25,596 bases of DNA from a virus. Below, piece after piece: positions 1 to 5,653 of the stretch; the first letter of the stretch is position 1; the number at the start of each line of letters is the position of its first letter. Below the pieces are notes generated by a model. The model saw nothing but the letters and a program-made list of their open reading frames with translations, did no database searches and had not been told where the DNA came from. The stretch is taken from positions 1-25,596 of IMG/VR virus record IMGVR_UViG_3300028197_000139; one strand, given 5' to 3'. The position numbers and the translations under genes were made by a program.

Positions 1-37
1 TACAATGGCAGACGATAAGATTGTAGCAGTTTCATAA
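1..37 (+). CDS. 3' end of a plus-strand gene (partial)
   Basis: A plus-strand reading frame enters from the left edge and stops at TAA 35-37; its visible C-terminus reads TMADDKIVAVS. A strong rho-independent terminator follows 19 bp later, as expected for the last gene of a plus-strand unit. Too little is visible to name the protein. The terminator suggests a well-expressed unit, but that is inference. Confidence 0.45.
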   Translation, partial: TMADDKIVAVS

Positions 38-56
38 CACAAAATAAAATAAAAAT

Positions 57-83
57 AAAAAGGTCCTTCGGGGCCTTTTTTTA
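57..83 (+). terminator. Bidirectional rho-independent terminator with UUCG loop
   Basis: The arm 57-66 (AAAAAGGTCC) pairs with 71-80 (GGGCCTTTTT) around a TTCG tetraloop at 67-70, with one G-T pair. A T run follows on the plus strand. On the minus strand the hairpin is also followed by a T-rich tract, so it can end both the plus-strand gene stopping at 37 and the minus-strand unit ending near 160-282. Confidence 0.9.
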
Positions 84-159
84 TTTCTAAAAAATATTTC
101 GAGGTCGAGGCTTAGTAATAAGTAATTTTAAAAAGTGGTAGTGGTAGCTAATCACCACC

Positions 160-231
160 TCACTTCTGTAAGTACTTCTCTATAATTTTTTGTAATCTAT
201 TTTTTTGGTCTGCAGAACCAATTTCGGACAT
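160..231 (-). CDS. Possible 23-residue peptide
   Basis: A short minus-strand frame, MSEIGSADQKNRLQKIIEKY and three more residues, lies just before the terminator. It is charged, probably helical, and has no clear Shine-Dalgarno site. It overlaps, in another frame, the possible membrane peptide at 197-292, so at most one of the two may be real. Weak call. Confidence 0.2.
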   Translation of the reverse strand: MSEIGSADQKNRLQKIIEKYLQK

Positions 232-292
232 ATGCCATCACAGCTATAATGAGTGCTACTAGTACTCCAATGCCTAGTGTGTTAGTAGTCAA
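197..292 (-). CDS. Possible small single-span membrane protein, TTG start
   Basis: A 31-residue frame starts at TTG 292 inside the last codons of the gene at 282-635, in another frame. It encodes a polar N-terminus, one hydrophobic helix (LGIGVLVALIIAVMAYV) and a basic tail ending near RPKK, the usual layout of a small inner-membrane protein with the positive tail in the cytoplasm. AGGA lies only 2-3 nt before the TTG, which is too close for a good ribosome site, so the start is uncertain. The frame is open further upstream, to a TGA, with a CTG as another possible start. The downstream terminator at 57-83 would close this unit. Function unknown. Confidence 0.4.
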   Translation of the reverse strand: MTTNTLGIGVLVALIIAVMAYVRNWFCRPKK

Positions 293-635
293 GTCCTGCC
301 GCTCTGTTAACAGTCATAGCAGGTTCCGCATCTAGTATACGTTGTGGATTGCGTTCTACTGTGTACTCTGCATACATAAGGTCCAACATGTGTGGATAGC
401 TGTTCAAGAACTCTACTACATTCTGCATACTACAGCCTGCCGCTTTGAGTACATTAACACCTTTCTCTGTAAGCCATATGTCACCTGTGCGATTAGTTTC
501 TATATAGCCCATACCAAAGTACGGTGCAATACTATCCATTTCACCTTTGTTGTGTCTATCAAATGCTCCTGCTCTAGCATCTAGTATCAGCTTGTAGTCT
601 TCATACTTTAGTCTAGGATCAAAGTTCTTGTTCAT
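282..635 (-). CDS. Conserved-looking small protein, possible winged-helix fold
   Basis: This is a 117-residue soluble protein of unknown function. Around residues 38-67 it has a pattern like the wing and recognition region of winged-helix proteins (YIETNRTGDIWLTEKGVNVL), so a nucleic-acid-binding role is possible but unproven. Its ATG overlaps the TGA of the 24-residue membrane protein upstream (TGA at 632-634, ATG at 633-635), which supports both starts and implies translational coupling. There is no signal peptide or membrane segment. It belongs to the short minus-strand unit that begins around 706 and runs toward the terminator at 57-83. Confidence 0.7.
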   Translation of the reverse strand: MNKNFDPRLKYEDYKLILDARAGAFDRHNKGEMDSIAPYFGMGYIETNRTGDIWLTEKGVNVLKAAGCSMQNVVEFLNSYPHMLDLMYAEYTVERNPQRILDAEPAMTVNRAAGLDY

Positions 636-706
636 CCTTTTACTCCCAATAGCACAACTGTTACTACTAGTGTTAAAAAGAATACTGTGATGATTGATTT
701 GTTCAT
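632..706 (-). CDS. 24-residue single-span membrane protein
   Basis: This short frame is well supported: a Shine-Dalgarno AGGAGT sits 8 nt before the ATG, and its TGA overlaps the next gene's ATG. After MNKS the product is almost all hydrophobic (IITVFFLTLVVTVVLLGV) with a KG end, so it should insert as one membrane helix. Small membrane proteins of this kind are common in T4-like phages and mostly uncharacterised. The coding strand also contains an inverted copy of the repeat found at 770-833. Confidence 0.65.
   Translation of the reverse strand: MNKSIITVFFLTLVVTVVLLGVKG
656..675 (-). repeat. Inverted third copy of the 23-bp repeat
   Basis: The minus strand here reads TAACACTAGTAGTAACAGTT, matching the direct repeats at 770-792 and 811-833 (TAACACTATAGTAACAGTT) apart from one inserted base. 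It lies inside the coding sequence of the 24-residue membrane protein, so the likeness could be partly chance. Confidence 0.45.
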
Positions 707-769
707 ATCTAGTTACTCCTGCACATGTATTTACTGTGACAGAGTCTAAGCTACAGTAGATATGGCACT

Positions 770-792
770 ACTAACACTATTGTAACAGTTAG
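770..792 (+). repeat. 23-bp direct repeat, copy 1
   Basis: The sequence is ACTAACACTAT then TGTAACAGTTAG. It differs from copy 2 by one base and lies 41 bp start to start from it. Each copy carries CTAAC and GTTAG as inverted ends, giving partial dyad symmetry like an operator or a short hairpin. Confidence 0.85.
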
Positions 793-810
793 ACGCAGTA
801 TGGGTATTGG

Positions 811-833
811 ACTAACACTATAGTAACAGTTAG
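811..833 (+). repeat. 23-bp direct repeat, copy 2
   Basis: The sequence is ACTAACACTAT then AGTAACAGTTAG, matching copy 1 at 22 of 23 positions. The minus strand contains TACTATAGT here and TACAATAGT in copy 1, each vaguely like a -10 box but without a -35 partner. Confidence 0.85.
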
Positions 834-939
834 CGCCAACGGGTAGATCACCGCTTCCGATTTTTCTGCGAAACTACTTCGTAGCTATTTTTTAGCTAAC
901 CGATTCTCGGCTTTTCTGGCGCAGAGCCGCTTCACGGCT
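833..939. other. Candidate structured RNA or multi-hairpin element
   Basis: GCGCCA at 833-838 pairs with TGGCGC at 917-922, closing a 90-nt domain. Inside are CGG/CCG around an 8-nt loop, CTAC-TTC-GTAG (which competes with CGAA-ACTAC-TTCG), TAGCTA-ttttt-TAGCTA and CCGA-TTC-TCGG. Directly after comes AGCCG-cttca-CGGCT at 925-939. The size and closed end recall a tRNA, but no T-arm consensus or normal anticodon arm is present. It could be a small RNA, a 5' leader structure for the frame at 950, or a protein-binding site. The direction of transcription is unknown. Confidence 0.45.
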
Positions 940-949
940 AATTACGAGT

Positions 950-1147
950 ATGCGAGAGATCAAGTTTAACTATACCACTAGTGAGAGTTCATGGGACGCA
1001 AGTACCTGTAGTGTGGTGTTGGAACTACATGCATATGGCTATGATGTAGCACAGAACAGTAGCAACACTATACTAGTAGATGAACTAGAGTGGGGTCGTG
1101 TGTTGTTTTTATTGCTCAAGTACACGCACTTTACATGTGTCGTATAA
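950..1147 (+). CDS. Possible 65-residue plus-strand protein
   Basis: An open frame on the plus strand starts at ATG 950 and gives an acidic N-terminal two thirds and a hydrophobic C-terminal stretch (VLFLLLKY). The ribosome site is weak (ACGAG close to the ATG). It fills otherwise empty sequence between minus-strand genes and follows the hairpin cluster at 833-939, which could be its leader. I recognise no family. It may be real or a chance frame. Confidence 0.35.
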   Translation: MREIKFNYTTSESSWDASTCSVVLELHAYGYDVAQNSSNTILVDELEWGRVLFLLLKYTHFTCVV

Positions 1148-1286
1148 GCACGTAAACACCCGTTAAACACGCATATAATACTAAATGGTAGTTGTGTATG
1201 CAAAAATGCCTTATGTGCAATCTAAGAGCCATATAGGTGGTAATTTCGTATGTTTAAAGTGTCTGTCGTGGTGGCGAAAAAACTGC
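1148..1286. other. Short non-coding gap
   Basis: No confident gene. A TATAAT at 1174-1179 on the plus strand has no -35 partner at 17 bp. Two short plus-strand frames with CxxC pairs (1198-1236 and 1206-1343) are discussed under findings; neither is convincing alone. Confidence 0.5.
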
Positions 1287-2072
1287 CTATGTGTTGTGTG
1301 CAGAGGGAATTGTGTTGCCAGGAGCTCTAGCCATATCCAATAGTTCAGGCAGTAGACCATCAGCTGTGAGCTTGTCTGTGTGTGCAAGGAAGTGTCTGTC
1401 AAAGCCTTGTTCTAGATCTATACTAGTGTTGTGTAAGTAGCTGTCAATTAGTTTGTGTGCAAACACTTGATGATTGTTCTGTACCATGTGATTGGCACGT
1501 GTGTCTATACTCTGTTGATACCATAGAGTCATTTCACTTGGATGTTGGAACTCTTGATCGCATATGCTAAAGGTCATGTTGCCGTTGGTGTACACTAGGT
1601 CTGTGTAGTTCCAGTTGCTCATAAAGCTGGGAATTACTCTTAGGTTCAGTTCACGTTCGATCATGATCACACGCACAGCATAAGCAAAGTGTTCTAGTCT
1701 AAGTTCATCTACTTTGTGATCCTGTAGATGTACAAAGTAGTCTATCACTGCTTGATACTTTTCAGGTTCTTTCTTTTTGAGCTGTGCCGCATCCGGAGTA
1801 TCTACTATACTGGGCAAGTTGCTGAGATGTGGTCTGTCTTTCCAAAAGCCCTGTCTTGAACTTTCAGTTGGCATCATAATCACATAGTCATTTGGTTTGT
1901 GTGCATCGTCTTTGAAGCACTTGGCAATCCAATCATTCGAACAGCCCGAACATGCTTGATTCACAACTCTATCTACATCAGGTAACCCGTTGACTAGTAT
2001 GCGTTGCCAACCCCAATCTACTTTCCAATCAACAGCAAAGCTGTCTCCGTATATCCAAAGAGTCTTGCTCAT
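1287..2072 (-). CDS. SGNH/GDSL-hydrolase-like protein
   Basis: A 261-residue protein. The N-terminus has the block I signature of SGNH hydrolases (IYGDSFAVDW, with the candidate nucleophile Ser at residue 11), followed by a possible block III Asn in SGCSNDWI near residues 42-49. A clear block V Asp-His pair is not obvious, so activity is uncertain. Family members are esterases or acyl/acetyl hydrolases, often acting on glycans; in phages some are virion-associated. I chose the ATG at 2072 rather than a GTG at 2090 because it overlaps the stop of the upstream small gene as ATGA and has AGGA 8 nt before it. It is the last gene of the gp41 unit. Confidence 0.75.
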   Translation of the reverse strand: MSKTLWIYGDSFAVDWKVDWGWQRILVNGLPDVDRVVNQACSGCSNDWIAKCFKDDAHKPNDYVIMMPTESSRQGFWKDRPHLSNLPSIVDTPDAAQLKKKEPEKYQAVIDYFVHLQDHKVDELRLEHFAYAVRVIMIERELNLRVIPSFMSNWNYTDLVYTNGNMTFSICDQEFQHPSEMTLWYQQSIDTRANHMVQNNHQVFAHKLIDSYLHNTSIDLEQGFDRHFLAHTDKLTADGLLPELLDMARAPGNTIPSAHNT

Positions 2073-2230
2073 TTCTCTAGTCCTAAACACGGCAGGAGAA
2101 TAGATTGTTTACAGTTGTCTGGATAAGCAATCGCTGACCCAAGAATAGGTACACCTACCATACCAACAATAATAATCAAGAAAGCCCAGCCTAGACCTTT
2201 GTTATGATAGGGTTGGTTTGGATTACTCAT
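2069..2230 (-). CDS. 53-residue single-span membrane protein
   Basis: It begins MSNPNQPYHNKGLGW and continues into one hydrophobic helix (AFLIIIVGMVGVPILG) with a polar tail containing two cysteines. Its ATG overlaps the end of the heme oxygenase gene by 8 bp, and its TGA overlaps the ATG of the SGNH-like gene. This tight coupling on both sides is good evidence that it is translated. No family is recognised. Lying between heme oxygenase and an SGNH-like protein, it does not suggest a specific job. Confidence 0.75.
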   Translation of the reverse strand: MSNPNQPYHNKGLGWAFLIIIVGMVGVPILGSAIAYPDNCKQSILLPCLGLEK

Positions 2231-2759
2231 CTTCTAACTCCGCAAACAATCGCATAGCATAGTTAAAGCAGGTGTTGGCTTCAGGTGCCATACCATCGTG
2301 CAGTTGAGCTCTTACATCTTCTATCAACTGTTTGGGATTGTCAAAGTCATACATTGTGCCTGAGCCTGGTGCTTTGCGTTTGATCATTTGTCCACCATGC
2401 AGTTCACCAAAGTGTCTTACATATAGATGTGCTAGTATTCCGTCGTTGTCCAATGACTCTACATAGTCTGTGTACTCATGTACCACAGGACATAATTCTG
2501 TTGTTGCTCTATCAAAGCCGTGGTCTCGTTCTAGTTCCATCATGTCATTTACCATACCTGGTACTCTGCATATACCTTCTATGCCTTTGAGCAAGCCTCT
2601 GTCACGTGCTTGATCTTCTAGTGCGCCATACTGAACGCATTGGTTGTATATAAATTTGTGATACTCTTGTGGTTCCATTCCCTTGAGCAGTTTACGTGCA
2701 TGTCCCATACGTTCTGCTTTCTTGTGGTTTTCCCAAGTTAGTTCTTTTAGTTTGCTCAT
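2223..2759 (-). CDS. Heme oxygenase
   Basis: A 178-residue, single-domain heme oxygenase. These enzymes use O2 and electrons to open heme into biliverdin, CO and iron. His12 in LTWENHKKAE fits the proximal heme ligand, and YVRHFGELHGGQ (113-124) matches the distal-helix signature usually written YxRYLGDLSGGQ, with the glycines kept. The length is somewhat short for a cellular enzyme (about 200-240). Its ATG overlaps the upstream nitrilase stop as ATGA. Phage heme oxygenases are known from marine T4-like phages, where bilin synthesis or iron release has been proposed. No bilin reductase such as PebS or PcyA is visible here, so the product may simply be biliverdin plus iron. Confidence 0.9.
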   Translation of the reverse strand: MSKLKELTWENHKKAERMGHARKLLKGMEPQEYHKFIYNQCVQYGALEDQARDRGLLKGIEGICRVPGMVNDMMELERDHGFDRATTELCPVVHEYTDYVESLDNDGILAHLYVRHFGELHGGQMIKRKAPGSGTMYDFDNPKQLIEDVRAQLHDGMAPEANTCFNYAMRLFAELEDE

Positions 2760-3547
2760 AGTATTATCCTTTGTGTTGCATGTTGTAGTCCTACCTTGGC
2801 GGCTCTAAGTACCCATTGTCCGTTTGGACCAATGATGCCTGTAGGAACTTGTGTGTGCTGAATCTCTTCACCATCCATTGTTAAGCTACTTCCACTTACT
2901 ACTGTGTACATGTTATAGCTTCTGCTCATCATCTGTAGTGTGCTTTCGTGATAGCTGTACACTATAGGGTCTTTGTGGTCAATGCAACAATTAGCACTAA
3001 CGAACATTACCCTGCACCCTTGATCATATGCAGTCTTGTAGTAGTAGGGATTTCCGTGCGGACTAACAGGAGGGAATGCCCATACATCATTACATATCAA
3101 TGCACTGGCTTTGACTTGATCATAGTTGTCAAGTGTGAAGTATTTCATTCCTCTACCAGGTGCAAAGAAACGCATTTCCCCTGCATCGTCTTCGGCATGT
3201 GTCAGCATCTGCTTTGAGTATGCTGTAACAAACTTTCCCTTCTTGTATATCCTTACTTGGTTATACGGCAAGCCATCTTGTTTTTCTTGATAGCTAGTTC
3301 CTAGTGCTACACTAATTTGTTCTTTGTAGATCAAATTTTCTAATACGCCTAGGTGTGTATTAAACTCTTCTATTTCTTTTTGACTGGATTTAAAGTTAGG
3401 TGCTTGACAATATCCGCTGAGGGCACCTTCGGGAGTTACAATCCAATCACTATTTTTGTGTAATACCAACTGGTCACTTAGACATGCAAAGTTTTCTTTG
3501 ACATCTCGGAACACTGGTATCTGTAGTGCTGTTGCTGTTAATTCCAT
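2756..3547 (-). CDS. Carbon-nitrogen hydrolase (nitrilase superfamily)
   Basis: A 263-residue protein with the full nitrilase-superfamily triad: Glu40 in VTPEGALSGY, Lys112 in AYSKQMLT and Cys152 in ALICNDVWAFP. The length and motif order are normal for a single-domain omega-amidase, carbamoylase or amidase. Members hydrolyse C-N bonds of amides or N-carbamoyl compounds; the substrate cannot be read from sequence. AGGA precedes the ATG by 8 nt. It overlaps the genes on both sides and belongs to the gp41 unit, next to heme oxygenase. A role in nitrogen salvage during infection would be inference only. Confidence 0.88.
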   Translation of the reverse strand: MELTATALQIPVFRDVKENFACLSDQLVLHKNSDWIVTPEGALSGYCQAPNFKSSQKEIEEFNTHLGVLENLIYKEQISVALGTSYQEKQDGLPYNQVRIYKKGKFVTAYSKQMLTHAEDDAGEMRFFAPGRGMKYFTLDNYDQVKASALICNDVWAFPPVSPHGNPYYYKTAYDQGCRVMFVSANCCIDHKDPIVYSYHESTLQMMSRSYNMYTVVSGSSLTMDGEEIQHTQVPTGIIGPNGQWVLRAAKVGLQHATQRIIL

Positions 3548-4239
3548 TTCTTTTTCCTGTGAAACATTCTAGCATAGGCATTGCCTAACCAGAACTTTAG
3601 TCCTGTATCTCTATTGTTGGCCTTTTCAGTATACTCTACTTCCATGGCCCACTCTTCTCTTTTGAACGGTATTACTTGTACTAGTGGACACCCTGGCTCA
3701 ATTACTGCACGGTCTTGATCAACAGTACCAGGCCAGTTACTCCAGGGTACATCAATTGTGTCTGTGTCCACTATACCCGGGAACACAGTAAACCTTTGCT
3801 CGTGATGGTAAAAAGGCGCCATGATAAGACATGAGTAACCCGGTGGTGTTTCGATACGCCAGGGTACACTAAACGTTACATAGTCTTGTTCTTGACCTTT
3901 GTGGGCTACTGGACATTGTGTAAAGTCGTGTCCTTCTTGTGGATCTTGTTTGTCCCACGCCATAGGGTACCTACGCATAAATCTTTTAACGTCAGGGTTT
4001 TCGTCTTTGGGTGAACGTATAACTTCCATCTCAACTGGATTGTAAATCATATACCCACCAGTAATGTAATCATATACTGGCATACATTTTTTGATAGTAG
4101 GCCAACTGTTGTGTGGTTCACCTAACCACCCTCCTAGTTTGTTGTACCATTCAGGTCGAGCCTTGCTCATAGGTGTTGGTGGAAAGTATTTTTCTACGTG
4201 AGGGTCACCTGTAATAAATCTAATCTTATTCGTCATCAT
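3538..4239 (-). CDS. Conserved phage-type protein, possibly DUF6065-like
   Basis: A 233-residue soluble protein of unknown biochemical function. It has a Pro-rich start (KYFPPTPMSKARPEWY, from about residue 17), a CMPVYDYITGGY block and a PPGYSCLIMAPF block. These resemble a family of uncharacterised proteins in cyanophage-like genomes and bacteria (DUF6065-like), but this assignment is from memory of the pattern and tentative. Two ATGs occur in tandem (4239 and 4236); AGGA lies better for the second. Its start overlaps the gp41 end by 14 bp and its stop overlaps the nitrilase start. The beta-rich, jelly-roll-like composition may suggest an oxygenase-type fold, but no HxD motif was found. Confidence 0.7.
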   Translation of the reverse strand: MMTNKIRFITGDPHVEKYFPPTPMSKARPEWYNKLGGWLGEPHNSWPTIKKCMPVYDYITGGYMIYNPVEMEVIRSPKDENPDVKRFMRRYPMAWDKQDPQEGHDFTQCPVAHKGQEQDYVTFSVPWRIETPPGYSCLIMAPFYHHEQRFTVFPGIVDTDTIDVPWSNWPGTVDQDRAVIEPGCPLVQVIPFKREEWAMEVEYTEKANNRDTGLKFWLGNAYARMFHRKKKWN

Positions 4240-5653
4240 CGTTTCCTAAGTTAGTAATAAAAGATCTTAACTTAGTACTGTCTGCTTCTGCTTTAATCTT
4301 AGGTGCAGTTGTTCCTGCGTCTGGAGTTGCATTAGGATCTGTAACAGTAGATTGTCTTTTGAATCCACTTAGCAGACTGTTGTTGCTTGGTGATGTTGCA
4401 CCATCCTCATCATCCTCATCAAGATCTATAATACGTAGTGTATCAATATCAAAGCCTAAATCAATCTTTTGTCCTACACCGCCACTGTTACGTGTCTTCA
4501 TTAGCTGTAGTTGATAACGTCCACGTTCACGCATAGCCCTACTTGTAAAGATACCAAACACATTATCAGCAGTTTGTATCTTACTAAGTCCACCACTGAT
4601 GTGCGAATGATCAAATTCAATTTCTTCTACAGCACCTCTATTCAACTGTGCCGCAGTTACAAATACTGTGTTCAATTCCATTGCTAGGTTACGTAGTTCT
4701 TCTGATACAAACTTATCTTTAATGTACAAGTTCTCTGCACTAACCTTTGCACCGTTCGGCATAAGCAAGTCTAAGTAATCGATCAATAATACATCAATCT
4801 TCTTGCCTGTTTTAATTTCATATTCTTTAATATAACTTCTTACATCATTAGGCGTCTTACCACTAGGCATATACTTAACTTGAAATGCTCCATTCTTCTT
4901 ACCTATCATCTTAACTTTCATCTCAACGTCATCAATGTTTTTAAATATCTCACGACTTGGAATACCAGTTATCATACTATCTACACGCATACTAACCAAG
5001 CTCTCACTAAGCTCAAGTGTTAGATACAATACGTTAAGTCCTGCCGCGGCCCAGTTCACTCCTAGGTTTGCTAAGAACAAACTCTTACCTGCACCTGATC
5101 CACCTGCAAATATATTAAGCTCACCTCTGTTGAACCCACCAAATAGTTTCTTATCAATGGCGGCCCACCCTGTACTTACTTGTCCGTTTGTACTCTTAAT
5201 TGCTTCTAGTCTTGCTCTAGGGTCTGCCCAATAGTCTGTACCCAAGTCTTTCTGCAATCCTATTTGTACTGCTTTCTTAACTAAGTCCTCTACTGGACCA
5301 TACTCACCTTTCTCAAGTAAGTCTGCACCTTTAAGTATTGCACTCTCTAATGCTTTGTGTCTACTAAATGTTTCAAACTCTGCAAGTAACCAATCATAAT
5401 GATTCTCTTGTAAGTCACCTGGGCTCTGTAGTCCTGCTTGTGTTGCCGCATTAATCATTTCAAACGTAGGCAATGCATTATGTTCTATAACATAATCACT
5501 AAGAAACTTTGCTGGTGATTGTAATCTTCTATCAAAAGACTGTGGATCAAATACAGTTTGACATCTAACAAATGTTTCTGCATCTGTTAACATCATTTCT
5601 AGATATACTTTTTGTATATCATATCCATAGTCTGTGTTTTGTCTAGTTGTCAT
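4226..5653 (-). CDS. 41: Replicative DNA helicase, T4 gp41 / DnaB type
   Basis: A 475-residue hexameric helicase that unwinds DNA at the fork and works with the gp61 primase. The N-terminal helical domain spans about residues 1-140 and the RecA-like domain about 155-415. Visible motifs are Walker A GGSGAGKS (184-191), Walker B VLLIDYLDLL (about 288-297), the H3 motif TAAQLNR (333-339) and an arginine-finger region LMKTRNSGGVG (384-394). The length equals T4 gp41 (475). The acidic tail ending NLGNDDDE resembles flexible C-termini that bind partner proteins. A perfect TTGACA-17-TATAAT promoter lies 6 nt before the ATG and there is no SD, so a leaderless mRNA is likely. First gene of its unit. 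Confidence 0.96.
   Translation of the reverse strand: MTTRQNTDYGYDIQKVYLEMMLTDAETFVRCQTVFDPQSFDRRLQSPAKFLSDYVIEHNALPTFEMINAATQAGLQSPGDLQENHYDWLLAEFETFSRHKALESAILKGADLLEKGEYGPVEDLVKKAVQIGLQKDLGTDYWADPRARLEAIKSTNGQVSTGWAAIDKKLFGGFNRGELNIFAGGSGAGKSLFLANLGVNWAAAGLNVLYLTLELSESLVSMRVDSMITGIPSREIFKNIDDVEMKVKMIGKKNGAFQVKYMPSGKTPNDVRSYIKEYEIKTGKKIDVLLIDYLDLLMPNGAKVSAENLYIKDKFVSEELRNLAMELNTVFVTAAQLNRGAVEEIEFDHSHISGGLSKIQTADNVFGIFTSRAMRERGRYQLQLMKTRNSGGVGQKIDLGFDIDTLRIIDLDEDDEDGATSPSNNSLLSGFKRQSTVTDPNATPDAGTTAPKIKAEADSTKLRSFITNLGNDDDE

Larger units (their letters stand above)
707..949. other. Non-coding region with repeats and hairpins
   Basis: No convincing gene was found here on either strand. It holds the Shine-Dalgarno site of the gene starting at 706, two direct repeats (770-792, 811-833) and a group of inverted repeats (833-939). 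No good sigma70-type or ATAAATA promoter was seen, although TACAAT and TACTAT occur within the minus-strand repeats. Together with 1148-1286 this is the only substantial non-coding space in the window. Confidence 0.7.

Noticed and set aside
141-158. GTGGT/ACCAC hairpin
   Set aside because: Only 5 bp with an 8-nt loop and no T run; not a convincing terminator next to the strong one at 57-83.
833-922. tRNA gene suggested by a closed 90-nt structure
   Set aside because: The closing stem is 6 bp and there is no T-arm consensus, no normal anticodon arm and no discriminator-CCA context; kept only as a structured element.
1211-1402. Minus-strand frame of 63 codons
   Set aside because: Lies across the end of the SGNH-like gene in another frame, has no ribosome site and a low-complexity His/Thr-rich product.
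4935-5234. Plus-strand frame of 99 codons inside gp41
   Set aside because: Antisense shadow of a well-supported helicase gene.
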